DNA from: Faecalibacterium longum CLA-AA-H243 | GTDB lineage: Bacteria; Bacillota; Clostridia; Oscillospirales; Ruminococcaceae | DNA: 59,366 nucleotides | Reading direction: 5' to 3' | Assembly: GCF_020687245.1 (NCBI RefSeq) | Contig: NZ_JAJEQG010000014.1 | Coordinates: 1-59,366 of the forward strand | Shown here: positions 1-9,500 of the stretch, in pieces | Layout of the letters: each line of letters opens with the position of its first letter | Numbering within the stretch: the stretch's first letter is position 1 | Translations under genes and position numbers: made by a program | Notes under the pieces: model-generated | The model's database searches: none | What the model was told of the DNA's origin: nothing | The model's input: only the letters and a program-made list of their open reading frames with translations

Positions 1-2
1 AG

Positions 3-56
3 CTGAAACTGCTGACCGATGCGGAGTTTGCTGAATTGGAATTTCCACTGGACTGA
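3..56 (+). CDS. C-terminal end of a gene cut by the window edge
   Basis: An open frame enters from the left edge and ends at a TGA at 54-56, giving the tail LKLLTDAEFAELEFPLD. It is too short to identify. Only the frame and the stop are seen. Confidence 0.45.
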   Translation: MKLLTDAEFAELEFPLD

Positions 57-91
57 TCTTTGCCGCCTGCGGGCGGCGTACATAAAGTATT

Positions 92-118
92 TTGTTCTTC
101 CAAAAGATATGCTATAAT
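92..118 (+). promoter_or_regulatory. Extended -10 promoter for the first small-gene operon
   Basis: TGC followed by TATAAT at 113-118 makes a good extended -10. The -35 around 91-97 is weak. A GC-rich hairpin (GCCGCC/GGCGGC) at about 63-78 lies just upstream, after the stop of the previous gene. The promoter would drive the genes from 230 onward. Confidence 0.5.
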
Positions 119-229
119 CAAATCAGACAAAATTCCTCTCTTCAAGCGATTTCTCCGCAATTTTTCTGTGGCTCTGCTCGTATCAAAAATAAGGGACCGA
201 TTTTTAATTGTCAGAACGGAGGAACCATT

Positions 230-577
230 ATGGCAATCTTTGAAAAGACCATCCGAAACAAAAACTTTGACAAGCTGCTTCGGAAGCTGGAAAATGAAAT
301 CCCGGACAGCAGTTGGTCGGCAGATTTAGAGGCAGGCAGTGATTTCAAAGAGGGCGATGCCCGGTGCAGTGTCCGTGTATTTGAACGGTACAGCATGATG
401 GGCGGCAACCGCCTGAGTCTGACACTGACCATGTTCCAGAATGCGGACAGTCCGATTCGGCTGTCTGCCATCACCGCAGGAGGCAGTCAAGCGGTGTTTT
501 TCAAGGTGAACACCCTCGGAGAAGAATCTTTTCTGGACGATGTAAAGGACCTGCTGGAAGAAATTTTGGAGGAATAA
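230..577 (+). CDS. Small soluble protein of unknown function (DUF6054-like)
   Basis: 115 residues starting MAIFEKTIRNKNFDK. ATG 230 is chosen because CGGAGGA lies 7-8 bases upstream; the longer open frame from 92 has no ribosome binding site. The protein has no signal peptide or membrane segment and ends in an acidic helix (DDVKDLLEEILEE). Its size and pattern recall the DUF6054 family, but that is a weak resemblance from memory. It stops one base before the next gene, so the two are probably cotranscribed. Confidence 0.6.
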   Translation: MAIFEKTIRNKNFDKLLRKLENEIPDSSWSADLEAGSDFKEGDARCSVRVFERYSMMGGNRLSLTLTMFQNADSPIRLSAITAGGSQAVFFKVNTLGEESFLDDVKDLLEEILEE

Positions 578-578
578 G

Positions 579-938
579 ATGTTTTACGCTGGAATTGATA
601 TGCTGTTCAGCATTCTGTTTCCCATCCTGTTCCTTGTGGTTCTGGGTATGATACTATACACCATCATCGGAAATATCAGCACATGGAATAAAAACAACCA
701 TTCGCCGCGGCTGACTGTTCCGGCAACGGTTGTGGCAAAACGAACGGAAGTTTCTCGCCACCATACAGACAATACGATGGCTCATACGTTCACGACCTAT
801 TATGTGACCTTTCAGGTAGAGAGCGGCGACCGCATGGAGCTTACCGTAAGTGGTTCGGACTACGGAATGCTTGTGGAGGGCGACATTGGAAAGCTGAGTT
901 TTCAGGGCACCCGCTATCTTGGGTATGAGCGGAACTAA
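579..938 (+). CDS. DUF2500 family membrane-anchored protein
   Basis: 119 residues. Residues 8-30 form a hydrophobic membrane helix (FSILFPILFLVVLGMILYTI). A beta-rich outer domain follows with the DUF2500 pattern: the VPATVVAKRTEVSRHH segment, then TYYVTFQVESGDRMELTVSG, YGMLVEGDIGKLSFQGTRY. The family is common in Firmicutes and has no known function. A GAGGA lies upstream of ATG 579. ATG 600 is a possible alternative start. It sits one base after the preceding gene and 34 bases before the ATPase gene. Confidence 0.75.
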   Translation: MFYAGIDMLFSILFPILFLVVLGMILYTIIGNISTWNKNNHSPRLTVPATVVAKRTEVSRHHTDNTMAHTFTTYYVTFQVESGDRMELTVSGSDYGMLVEGDIGKLSFQGTRYLGYERN

Positions 939-972
939 GCGTTCTCCTACATTGTATAGTAAGGAGTACTGT

Positions 973-1695
973 ATGAACGATCTGTTTATCCAAGGGCTGA
1001 CCATCGACTGGAACAGAGTTCGCCCATACAATTATGTTCGTCAGATTCCTGCCATCAGTGGAATCGACACTTTTACATTCCATAAGCCCATTACGTTCTT
1101 TGTGGGCGAAAATGGAAGCGGAAAATCTACACTTCTGGAAGCAATCGCTGTTGCTTACGGCTTCAACGCGGAGGGTGGAACGAAAAACTATTCATTTTCC
1201 ACATACAACTCCCATTCGGAACTATGTGAGGCTATGACGATTTCCAAGGGGTATCGCAGACCAAAGCTCGGGTATTTTCTCCGGGCAGAGAGTTTCTATA
1301 ATGTAGCCACCAAGGAAATCGACTATTCCGATGACGATCATCCCTCCAAAGGCTATCACCAAAAATCACACGGTGAAAGTTTTCTCGCCATTGCGCAGGA
1401 CTACATGGGTGCAGATGGAGTCTATATTTTTGACGAGCCGGAAGCTGCTCTATCCCCGCAGAGGCAACTCACGTTGCTGATCAACATTTATCGGTGTGCC
1501 CAAGAAGGGGCGCAATTCATTATTGTATCACATTCACCCATTCTCCTCGGAATGCCTGATGCTGAAATTTTTAGCTTCGACAATGGCACGATTCATCCTT
1601 GTCAGTATGAAGATACGGACAGCTACGTTATCACCAAAACATTTGTAAATAATCGGCAGCATTTTTTGAACCAGCTTCTGAATGAAGAAACGTAA
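973..1695 (+). CDS. AAA family ATPase (COG3910-like, SMC/ABC type)
   Basis: 240 residues. The Walker A motif is FVGENGSGKST near residue 45 and Walker B is GVYIFDEPEAALSPQRQ near 155, followed by a switch-type VSHSPILLGMPDAEI. This is the layout of small stand-alone RecF/ABC-like ATPases predicted to act on DNA or as toxin or defence effectors. ATG 973 is chosen over the upstream start at 919 because AAGGAG lies 6 bases before it and the upstream 18 codons overlap the DUF2500 gene. The true partner is unknown; the coiled-coil gene follows 21 bases later. Confidence 0.75.
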   Translation: MNDLFIQGLTIDWNRVRPYNYVRQIPAISGIDTFTFHKPITFFVGENGSGKSTLLEAIAVAYGFNAEGGTKNYSFSTYNSHSELCEAMTISKGYRRPKLGYFLRAESFYNVATKEIDYSDDDHPSKGYHQKSHGESFLAIAQDYMGADGVYIFDEPEAALSPQRQLTLLINIYRCAQEGAQFIIVSHSPILLGMPDAEIFSFDNGTIHPCQYEDTDSYVITKTFVNNRQHFLNQLLNEET

Positions 1696-1716
1696 TGCCG
1701 GGAAAGGACATTCCAT

Positions 1717-2652
1717 ATGAATGATTCTACGTTGAAAGAACTTTGGCAGCAGGTCGCTGAAAAGAAAAGCTGCGAAGCAAAACAGAAAGAGCTGACCGCC
1801 CAGAGAGATACGCTTGCTGATCGTCTGAAAAAGCTGGAAAAATCCAAGCTGGCGGAACAGGCTGACGTGGACCGTCTGGAGGGGCACAGCCTTGCCGCAT
1901 TTTTCTATCAGGTGATCGGAAAGATGGATGAGAAGCTGGACAAGGAACGGCAGGAAGCCTATGCAGCCCGTGTCAAGTACGATGTGGCTCTCCATGACCT
2001 TTCTTCCGTTGATGCCGACTTGGAGCAGATTCAAAATAGATTGGCACGGCTGTCCGATTGCGAAAGGCAGTATCAAGCTGCTCTTTCCGAAAAAATCAAA
2101 AGCATCAAAGCATCTGCCCATCCTGCCGCACAGCTGGTTGCGGAAAGTGAAAGCCGTATTGCCGCACTGAAAGTCCAAAAACGGGAGCTGCTGGAGGCCA
2201 TCAACGCCGGAAAGACCGCCCTGCATACGGTCAATGAAGTTCTGGAAACCCTCGACAATGCCGAGGGCTGGAGTACATGGGACGTAATGGGCGGCGGTTT
2301 GATGGCTGATCTTGCCAAGTATGAGGAACTGGACGATGCGCAGGAACAAATCGAACAGCTTCAAGTGGAACTGCGACGGTTCAAAACTGAACTTTCCGAT
2401 GTTGAAATCACCGCCGACCTTCAGGTTACGGTGGACAGCTTTCTAAAATTTGCAGATTTCTTCTTTGACGGCCTCTTTGCAGACTGGGCAGTTCTGGATC
2501 ACATCAATCAGGCACAGAGCAGAGTGGAGAATACCAAAGGTCAAATCAAGCGAGTCCTTGCACTTCTGAAAAAGATGCGCGAAGATGTTGATACCCAAAT
2601 CGCTGATGAAAAAGAGAAGCAGGAGCAGCTTGCGGTGGAAACCGAACTGTAG
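1717..2652 (+). CDS. Coiled-coil protein of unknown function
   Basis: 311 residues, almost wholly charged heptad-like helix (residues 1-130, 140-250 and 265-311), with a short GWSTWDVMGGGLMADL segment near residue 188. It has no signal peptide or membrane helix. It starts 21 bases after the ATPase gene. By position it may work with that ATPase as the structural part of an SMC-like pair, but nothing in the sequence proves this. I recognise no named family. Confidence 0.6.
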   Translation: MNDSTLKELWQQVAEKKSCEAKQKELTAQRDTLADRLKKLEKSKLAEQADVDRLEGHSLAAFFYQVIGKMDEKLDKERQEAYAARVKYDVALHDLSSVDADLEQIQNRLARLSDCERQYQAALSEKIKSIKASAHPAAQLVAESESRIAALKVQKRELLEAINAGKTALHTVNEVLETLDNAEGWSTWDVMGGGLMADLAKYEELDDAQEQIEQLQVELRRFKTELSDVEITADLQVTVDSFLKFADFFFDGLFADWAVLDHINQAQSRVENTKGQIKRVLALLKKMREDVDTQIADEKEKQEQLAVETEL

Positions 2653-2669
2653 GTTTGGAGTGTCTGTGT

Positions 2670-2966
2670 ATGAAACGAAAATTCCCAAAGATTTTGGATG
2701 TCGCTATTCATTCCATAAATCTTATTCTTATCAATTATGCGCTATCGAATATGATGGCTTTTTTTCGGAGCAGCCTCCTTTACATTTTGTTTTTCACCTC
2801 TGAAATGTGGGTCTTTGTCCAATACCGAAAAAAAATTGAAGAATTGAGCGACAGTAAAGCTCTTGCAAATCTTCTGCTGATAATCTGTGTTGCTATCGAA
2901 ATCGGGCTTTTGTATTTCTTTGGGATTGTTTCTGGCGAACTGATTCCATTTAAGATCAAGTGGTGA
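2670..2966 (+). CDS. Small integral membrane protein
   Basis: 98 residues with about three hydrophobic segments (around residues 15-33, 37-50 and 67-90). The start MKRKFPKILDV at 2670 is chosen because TTGGAG lies 9 bases upstream; a TTG at 2655 would add only five residues. Function is not recognised. Base composition is more AT-rich than the mobilisation genes downstream. Confidence 0.5.
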   Translation: MKRKFPKILDVAIHSINLILINYALSNMMAFFRSSLLYILFFTSEMWVFVQYRKKIEELSDSKALANLLLIICVAIEIGLLYFFGIVSGELIPFKIKW

Positions 2967-3007
2967 AATCAAATCTTTGAGTGTACTATTGATTAGGAGA
3001 CGCTGAT

Positions 3008-3274
3008 ATGAAATGTCCTATTTGTGGAGAAGAAATGCTTGCGGGAGGATTGATTTCCGCTGGTATCTCAGTTGGGTGGGTTCCAAAAGACGAGTTTGAT
3101 AAAAAAGGACTTAGAAGAATTTCCTATCAGGAATGGCACAGTATTGGCAATTCCAGCATTTTATTAGGACAGACAAAGATACCAAACGCTTTTCTATGCA
3201 AAAAATGCAATAAAATCATTGGCGTGTTTGATGTTCGCAAAACATTTTCTCATTATGAAGCTGTAACTTTATAG
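3008..3274 (+). CDS. Small zinc-ribbon protein (PF20097/DUF6487-like)
   Basis: 88 residues. CPIC at the N-terminus and CKKC near residue 70 form a four-cysteine zinc ribbon. The GG(L/I)xS and W segments between them match the short DUF6487-type proteins of Clostridia. It begins 10 bases after TTAGGAG. Function is unknown. Confidence 0.65.
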   Translation: MKCPICGEEMLAGGLISAGISVGWVPKDEFDKKGLRRISYQEWHSIGNSSILLGQTKIPNAFLCKKCNKIIGVFDVRKTFSHYEAVTL

Positions 3275-3293
3275 ATTAAGGAGATGAATTCTC

Positions 3294-3455
3294 ATGAGTT
3301 ATGGATGGGCAACTGTTTTCACTTTAGCGGCATGGTTTGCAGGGCTTGTGATTGATGTAAATGTGCGGGTCGGCGACCTCGGTTTACGAACCGTGCTTCC
3401 CGTCATCGTGATGGGGTGCTGCGTTATGAAGTACATAAAGGACAATAGCAAATAA
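3294..3455 (+). CDS. 53-residue single-pass membrane peptide
   Basis: ATG 3294 has AAGGAG 10 bases upstream and opens a frame MSYGWATVFTLAAWFAGLVI that stops at 3453-3455. It contains one hydrophobic stretch (about residues 6-19) and a second weaker one. It ends just before a strong terminator, which supports it as the last gene of this operon. No family is recognised. Confidence 0.45.
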   Translation: MSYGWATVFTLAAWFAGLVIDVNVRVGDLGLRTVLPVIVMGCCVMKYIKDNSK

Positions 3456-3476
3456 TCTTATCTCAATACACTTTCC

Positions 3477-3513
3477 AGCGGGCAACCCCAAAATGGTTGC
3501 CCGCTCTTTTTAT
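3477..3513 (+). terminator. Intrinsic terminator of the left small-gene operon
   Basis: A perfect 11-bp stem (AGCGGGCAACC / GGTTGCCCGCT) with a 7-base loop is followed by CTTTTTAT. It separates the small genes from the mobilisation module. Confidence 0.85.
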
Positions 3514-3541
3514 ACCCTAAAAACTAAAGAAGGAGGCTAAA

Positions 3542-6500
3542 ATGCCAAGCAAAACCGAAGAATATCTCGCCCTTGCCCAGCGCACAGCCAACGGCTTGAC
3601 CCGGTACTGGGAAAGCTGGACGGACTACCTGACCACCGCATCCCGGCTGTACAAGTACCCCTTTGCCGACCAGCTCATGATCTACGCCCAGCGCCCGGAT
3701 GCCACCGCCTGCGCCGACTTTGACATCTGGAACAACCGGATGAACCGCTATGTGCGCCGGGGCGCCAAGGGCATCGCCCTGCTGGATGAATCCAGCGGAT
3801 TCCCCCGGCTGCACTACGTCTTTGATGTGTCGGATACCGGGGTGCGCCGCAATTCCCGTGACCCGGAGGTGTGGCAGTACAACGACGACCTGAAGCAGCC
3901 GGTTTCGGAAATGTTGAGCAAGACCTACGGCATCAGCGGGGAGCGTATCAGCCAGCAGCTTGCCGATGTTGTTGGGAAACTGGTGGCAGATTACTGGGAC
4001 AACAACGGCGGCGACATTCGTGCCATCGTTGACGGCTCGCTTTTGATGGATTATGATGAAGCCGGGGTGGAGATGCAGTTCAAGTCTGCCGCCACCATCA
4101 GCGTCACCTACACGCTGCTGGAACGCTGCGGGTTTGAGCCTGCCGGGTGGTTCGACAAGGACGATTTTCAGGCGATCTACAATTTTTCCACCCCGGATGC
4201 TGTCTTTGCCCTTGGTGGAGCCGTCAGCGACATGAGCCGTGAGGTGCTGCGGAACATCGAGCGCACCGTGAAAACCACCATTCGCCGCCGCAATGCAGAA
4301 AGGAGTCAATATGAATACGAACAGCAGGAACGTGACCTACTCGACCGTCGGGGACTACCAGCTCCCGAACCTGATCCTGAACCAGCCCCGGAAGCCGCTG
4401 GGCAAGTACGGCAGGCTGCGCCGGACCTACCTGAAACAGCATCGCCCGGTGCTGTACCACACGATGCTGATGAACGGGAGCCTGTATCCGCACCTGATGG
4501 AGGTGGAGCAGACGGCAGAGAGCCGGATGCAGCAGACCATGGAGCAGCTTCTGAAGCAGGACCCAGCCCCGGACAAAGCGCAGAATCAACTGATGTGGGT
4601 GCAGCACATGAACAGCCTGAAAGCACAGGCAGAGGAACTGGTGCTGACGGAGCTGATCTACAGCTAAGTTTTCTGGATGCGAACATCCCCACCGAAGCCC
4701 AGCAAATTGAAAAAATCGACCAAGCGGAGAGCGAAAAAACGCCCTCCGCTTTTGTTTTGTCGCAGGCTGAAATCGAGAACGAACTGCGTAAGCATGGTTC
4801 TGGGTTTGCAGGTGGCAAGCAACGCATTATGGCACTGTACCAGACCCAGCCTGACCGAAAACTCCGTGCCAAGGCGTTGGCAAAGGAGTACGGCATCGGT
4901 GGGCACTCCCACGATTTTCTGGACGGAAGCCGGGGTTTTGTGAACCACGACTGGAAGGGTCTGGAATTTGACCATTACCCTGACCACCAGAAAATCACCC
5001 TGAAATGGGCGCAGGTGGAAAAGTATATCGACCTGATGATCCAGTCCGACCGCTACCTGACCGACAAGGAGAAGGAACAGCGTACTGCCAGACAGGAAGC
5101 TGAGTGTCAGCTTCCGATGCTGGATGGCACTGTTGCCGCAGAGTACACTGCTCTGAAAAAACAGTATCCCAACACCCTCGTGGGCTTTGAACTGAACGGT
5201 AACTATCTGTTCTATGACAAAGATGCCGTTGCTGTGGAGCGGATTCTGCGCACCAATCTTCTGTCACAGGAAAATGTGCTTGGCAAAGTCAAAGTAACTG
5301 GTTTTCCGAGTGAGCAGTGGGCAGCAGAATCTAAAAAGCTGTGGGCAGCGGGCAACAACGTCTATCTGGCTGGCTTGAACGAAAATGGCTCCCACCACCA
5401 GACAAAATATCTCCGGGAAGCGGATTATCTGCCAATCGGCAGCATCATCAAGCTGGATGGCCGGGATTTTCGGGTGGAACACGTTAATTTTACGTTCAAA
5501 TCCGTCAGCTTGCAGGACATGGAGCTGACGAAAAACAGACTGCCCATTTTCCGCAATGAGCATCTTCCGCACATCAGGGAACTGTACGAAGAACAGCAGG
5601 CCGCAGCCATTGATCTGGTTCCCGAAAAAGAGGTCAGCTATAAGATCGGGGACGAAGTTGTAGTAGACCTTCCCACCAGAACGATTGAAGGAACAGTAGG
5701 CTATATCGGTGATACCGATGTGCGCATCGACACCAGCGCACACGGGCAGTCGTGGGATAACGAAGTTATCAACAAACGACAATTCGAGGACGGTCTGCGG
5801 CAGGTTGAAGCGCAACTTTCCGATGAGGAACTGGACGAGCTGCCTATCTCTGCCGTGATGGACGGAAAAGTGCAGACCTTCCCGGATGCCACTGCCTTGG
5901 ATGAAGCCCTGAATGCCGAACCTGCGCCGGAGCCTGCCGGAAACTTCCGCATCACGGACGACCATCTGGGCGAGGGCGGCGCAAAGCAGAAATATGCCCG
6001 GAATATCGAAGCCATCCGCACTTTGTTCAAGCTGGAACAGGAGCACCGGGGTGCCACCGCCGAGGAGCAGCAGGTGCTTTCCCAGTATGTAGGCTGGGGC
6101 GGTCTGTCAGATGCCTTTGACCCCAGCAAGGACAACTGGGCAAAGGAATATGCGGAACTGAAAAATCTGCTTTCCGAGGACGAGTACACTGCCGCCCGTT
6201 CCAGCACTCTGAATGCCCACTATACCTCCCCGGTGGTGATTCGCTCAATTTATGAGGCAGTCGAAAAGATGGGCTTTAAGTCCGGCAACATCTTGGAGCC
6301 GTCCATGGGCGTCGGCAACTTTTTCGGGATGCTGCCGGACACCATGGCAGATAGCCGACTGTACGGTGTGGAACTGGACAGCATCACCGGGCGTATTGCG
6401 AAAAAACTGTACCCACAGGCAGACATTACTGTTGCCGGATTTGAAACCACCGACCGCCAGGATTTCTATGATTTGGCAATCGGCAATGTGCCTTTCGGTC

Positions 6501-9500
6501 AGTATAAGGTCAACGACAAGGCGTATAACAAATTGGGTTTCAACATCCACAATTATTTCTTTGCAAAAGCCATCGACCAAGTGCGTCCGGGCGGTGTTAT
6601 AGCTTTTGTCACCAGCCGCTACACCATGGACAGCAAGGACAGCACCGCCCGCAAGCACATGGCAGAGTGTGCCGACTTGCTGGGCGCGATCCGTCTGCCG
6701 AATAATGCGTTCAAGGCGAATGCTGGCACCGAAGTGGTTTTGGATATTATCTTCCTGCAAAAGCGTGACCGCCCCATCGACCATGAGCCGGACTGGGTGC
6801 AGCTTGGCAAGACCGAGGATGGCTTTGCTATCAACCAGTATTTTGTGGACCACCCGGAGATGGTGCTGGGCGAGCTGACCACCGAAAGCACCCCATACGG
6901 ACACGATCTGACCGTTGCGCCCATTGAGGGCGCAGTGCTGGCCGACCAGCTTGCCGAAGCGGTACAGCATATTGAGGGCCAGTATGTTGAAGTCGAGGTG
7001 GAAACACCAGATGTTGCGGATGCAGAAGTCGAGCGCAAGACGCTCCCCGCTGACCCGGATGTAAAGAATTTCTCCTATGCCGTGGTGGACGGTGAGGTGT
7101 ACTACCGAGAAAATTCGATTATGACGCAGGTGGAGTTGTCCGATAATGCCAAAGCCCGTGTCACCGGCATGGTGGAACTGCGGCAGATCGTCAACCAGCT
7201 GATTCAGGAGCAGCTGGACGATTACCCGGATGAGGACATTAAGGCAACCCAAGCAAAGCTGAACACAGCTTATGACGCTTTTACCGCAAAATACGGTCTG
7301 CTCAACGACCGCAAAAATGGGCGTTTGTTTGAGGATGATTCTTCCTACTATCTGCTCTGCTCTTTGGAAAATCTCGATGAGAATAAACAGCTCAAAAGCA
7401 AGGCGGATATGTTCACCAAGCGAACGATTCGCCCAGAGCACACGATCACCAGCGTGGACACCCCCAGCGAAGCACTGGCAGTATCCATTGGAGAACATGG
7501 CCGTGTTGATCTGCCCTATATGGCGGAACTTCTCGGCTCTCCCGGCGATTATGAGCGTATTACCACAGAGCTGCAAGGCGTGATTTTCAAAGACCCTTCT
7601 GCGGATGCAGATGAGCCGGAAGCAGGCTGGCAGACTGCGGACGAGTATCTTTCCGGCAATGTGCGGAATAAACTGCGCATGGCTCAGCTTGCCGCTGAAA
7701 GCCACCCGGAGTTCAAGATCAATGTGGAGGCTTTGACCAAAGCGCAGCCGAAGGACCTTGAAGCATCAGAAATCGACATCCGACTGGGTGCCACATGGCT
7801 GAATCCCGCCATTGTGCAGCAGTTTATGATGGAGACTTTTCAGCCGCCCTACCGCATCCGCTATAACAACCTGATCCAAGTCCGCTACTCTCCATTTACG
7901 TCCGAATGGCGCATCGGCAACAAATCTGCCGCCGGAATGTATGATATCATGTCCACCGAAACCTACGGCACCCACCGGGCCAACGCCTACAAGATTTTGG
8001 AGGACACCTTGAATTTGCGGGACTGCCGCATTTATGATACCATTGAGGAGGATGGTAAAGAGCGGCGTGTCCTGAACCAGAAGGAGACGATGCTTGCCCA
8101 GCAGAAGCAGCAGGCCATCAAGGATACCTTTGCAGGCTGGGTTTGGCAAGACCCGCAGCGGCGGAATCTGCTGGTGAAGCAGTATAACGAGTTGTTCAAT
8201 AGTACCCGGCCCCGCGAGTATGACGGAAGCCATATCCATTTTGTCGGTATGAATCCGGAGATCAATCTGCGGGAACATCAGCGCAATGCAGTTGCTCATG
8301 TGCTTTATGGTGGGAACACCCTGCTCGCCCACGAGGTGGGTGCCGGCAAAAGTTTTGAGATGGCAGCTTCGGCAATGGAATCTAAGCGTTTGGGCCTGTG
8401 TCAGAAAAGCCTGTTCGTGGTACCCAACCATCTGACCGAGCAGTGGGCCAGCGAGTTCCTGCGGCTATACCCCAATGCAAAGCTGCTCGTTACCAGCAAG
8501 AAAGACTTTGAACCCGCCAATCGAAAGCGTTTTTGCGCCCGCATCGCAACCGGCGACTACGATGCCGTCATTATCGGCCACTCGCAGTTTGAGAAAATCC
8601 CTCTTTCTGCGGAACGGCAGGCACGGATCATCGAAGATCAGATCGAGGAAATCGAAAAAGCCATTGCAGAGGCCAAGGAACAGTCCGGTGAGCATTTTAC
8701 CGTGAAACAGATGGAAAAGACACGGAAAACATTGGAGGTGAAACTGAAAAAGCTACAGTCCACCGATCGCAAGGATGATGTGGTCACATTTGAACAATTA
8801 GGCGTAGATAGGTTATTTGTGGACGAGAGCCAGAACTACAAGAACCTATATCTTTACACCAAGATGCGCAATGTTGCTGGCCTTTCTACCTCCGAAGCAC
8901 AGAAGTCCAGCGATATGTTCGGCAAGTGTCGTTATCTGGATGAAGTGACTGGCGGGCGCGGCGTGATTTTCGCAACGGGAACGCCCATCAGCAACTCCAT
9001 GACGGAAATGTACACCCTGATGCGCTATTTGCAGTACAGCACTCTCCAGCAGAAACAACTGACCCACTTTGATGCATGGGCTTCTACGTTTGGCGAGACC
9101 ACCACGGCCATTGAGCTTGCGCCGGAAGGAACCGGCTACCGTGCGCGCACACGTTTTGCCAAGTTCTTTAACCTGCCGGAGCTGATGAATATGTTCAAGG
9201 AGGCAGCGGACATCAAGACTTCCGACCAGTTGCATCTGCCTGTTCCGGAAGCCAAGTTTGAAACTGTCGTGGTCAAACCCTCGGAAATCCAGCAGGACAT
9301 GGTGAAATCCCTGAGCGAACGTGCTGCTGAGGTGCATAGCGGTGCGGTTGACCCCTCGGTGGACAATATGCTGAAGATCACCTCGGACGGACGTAAAATC
9401 GGCCTTGACCAGCGGCTGATGAATCCGCTCACCCCGGATGACCCGGACAGCAAGCTGAATGCCTGCGTCGACAATGTTCTGCGTATCTGGAACGAAACCA

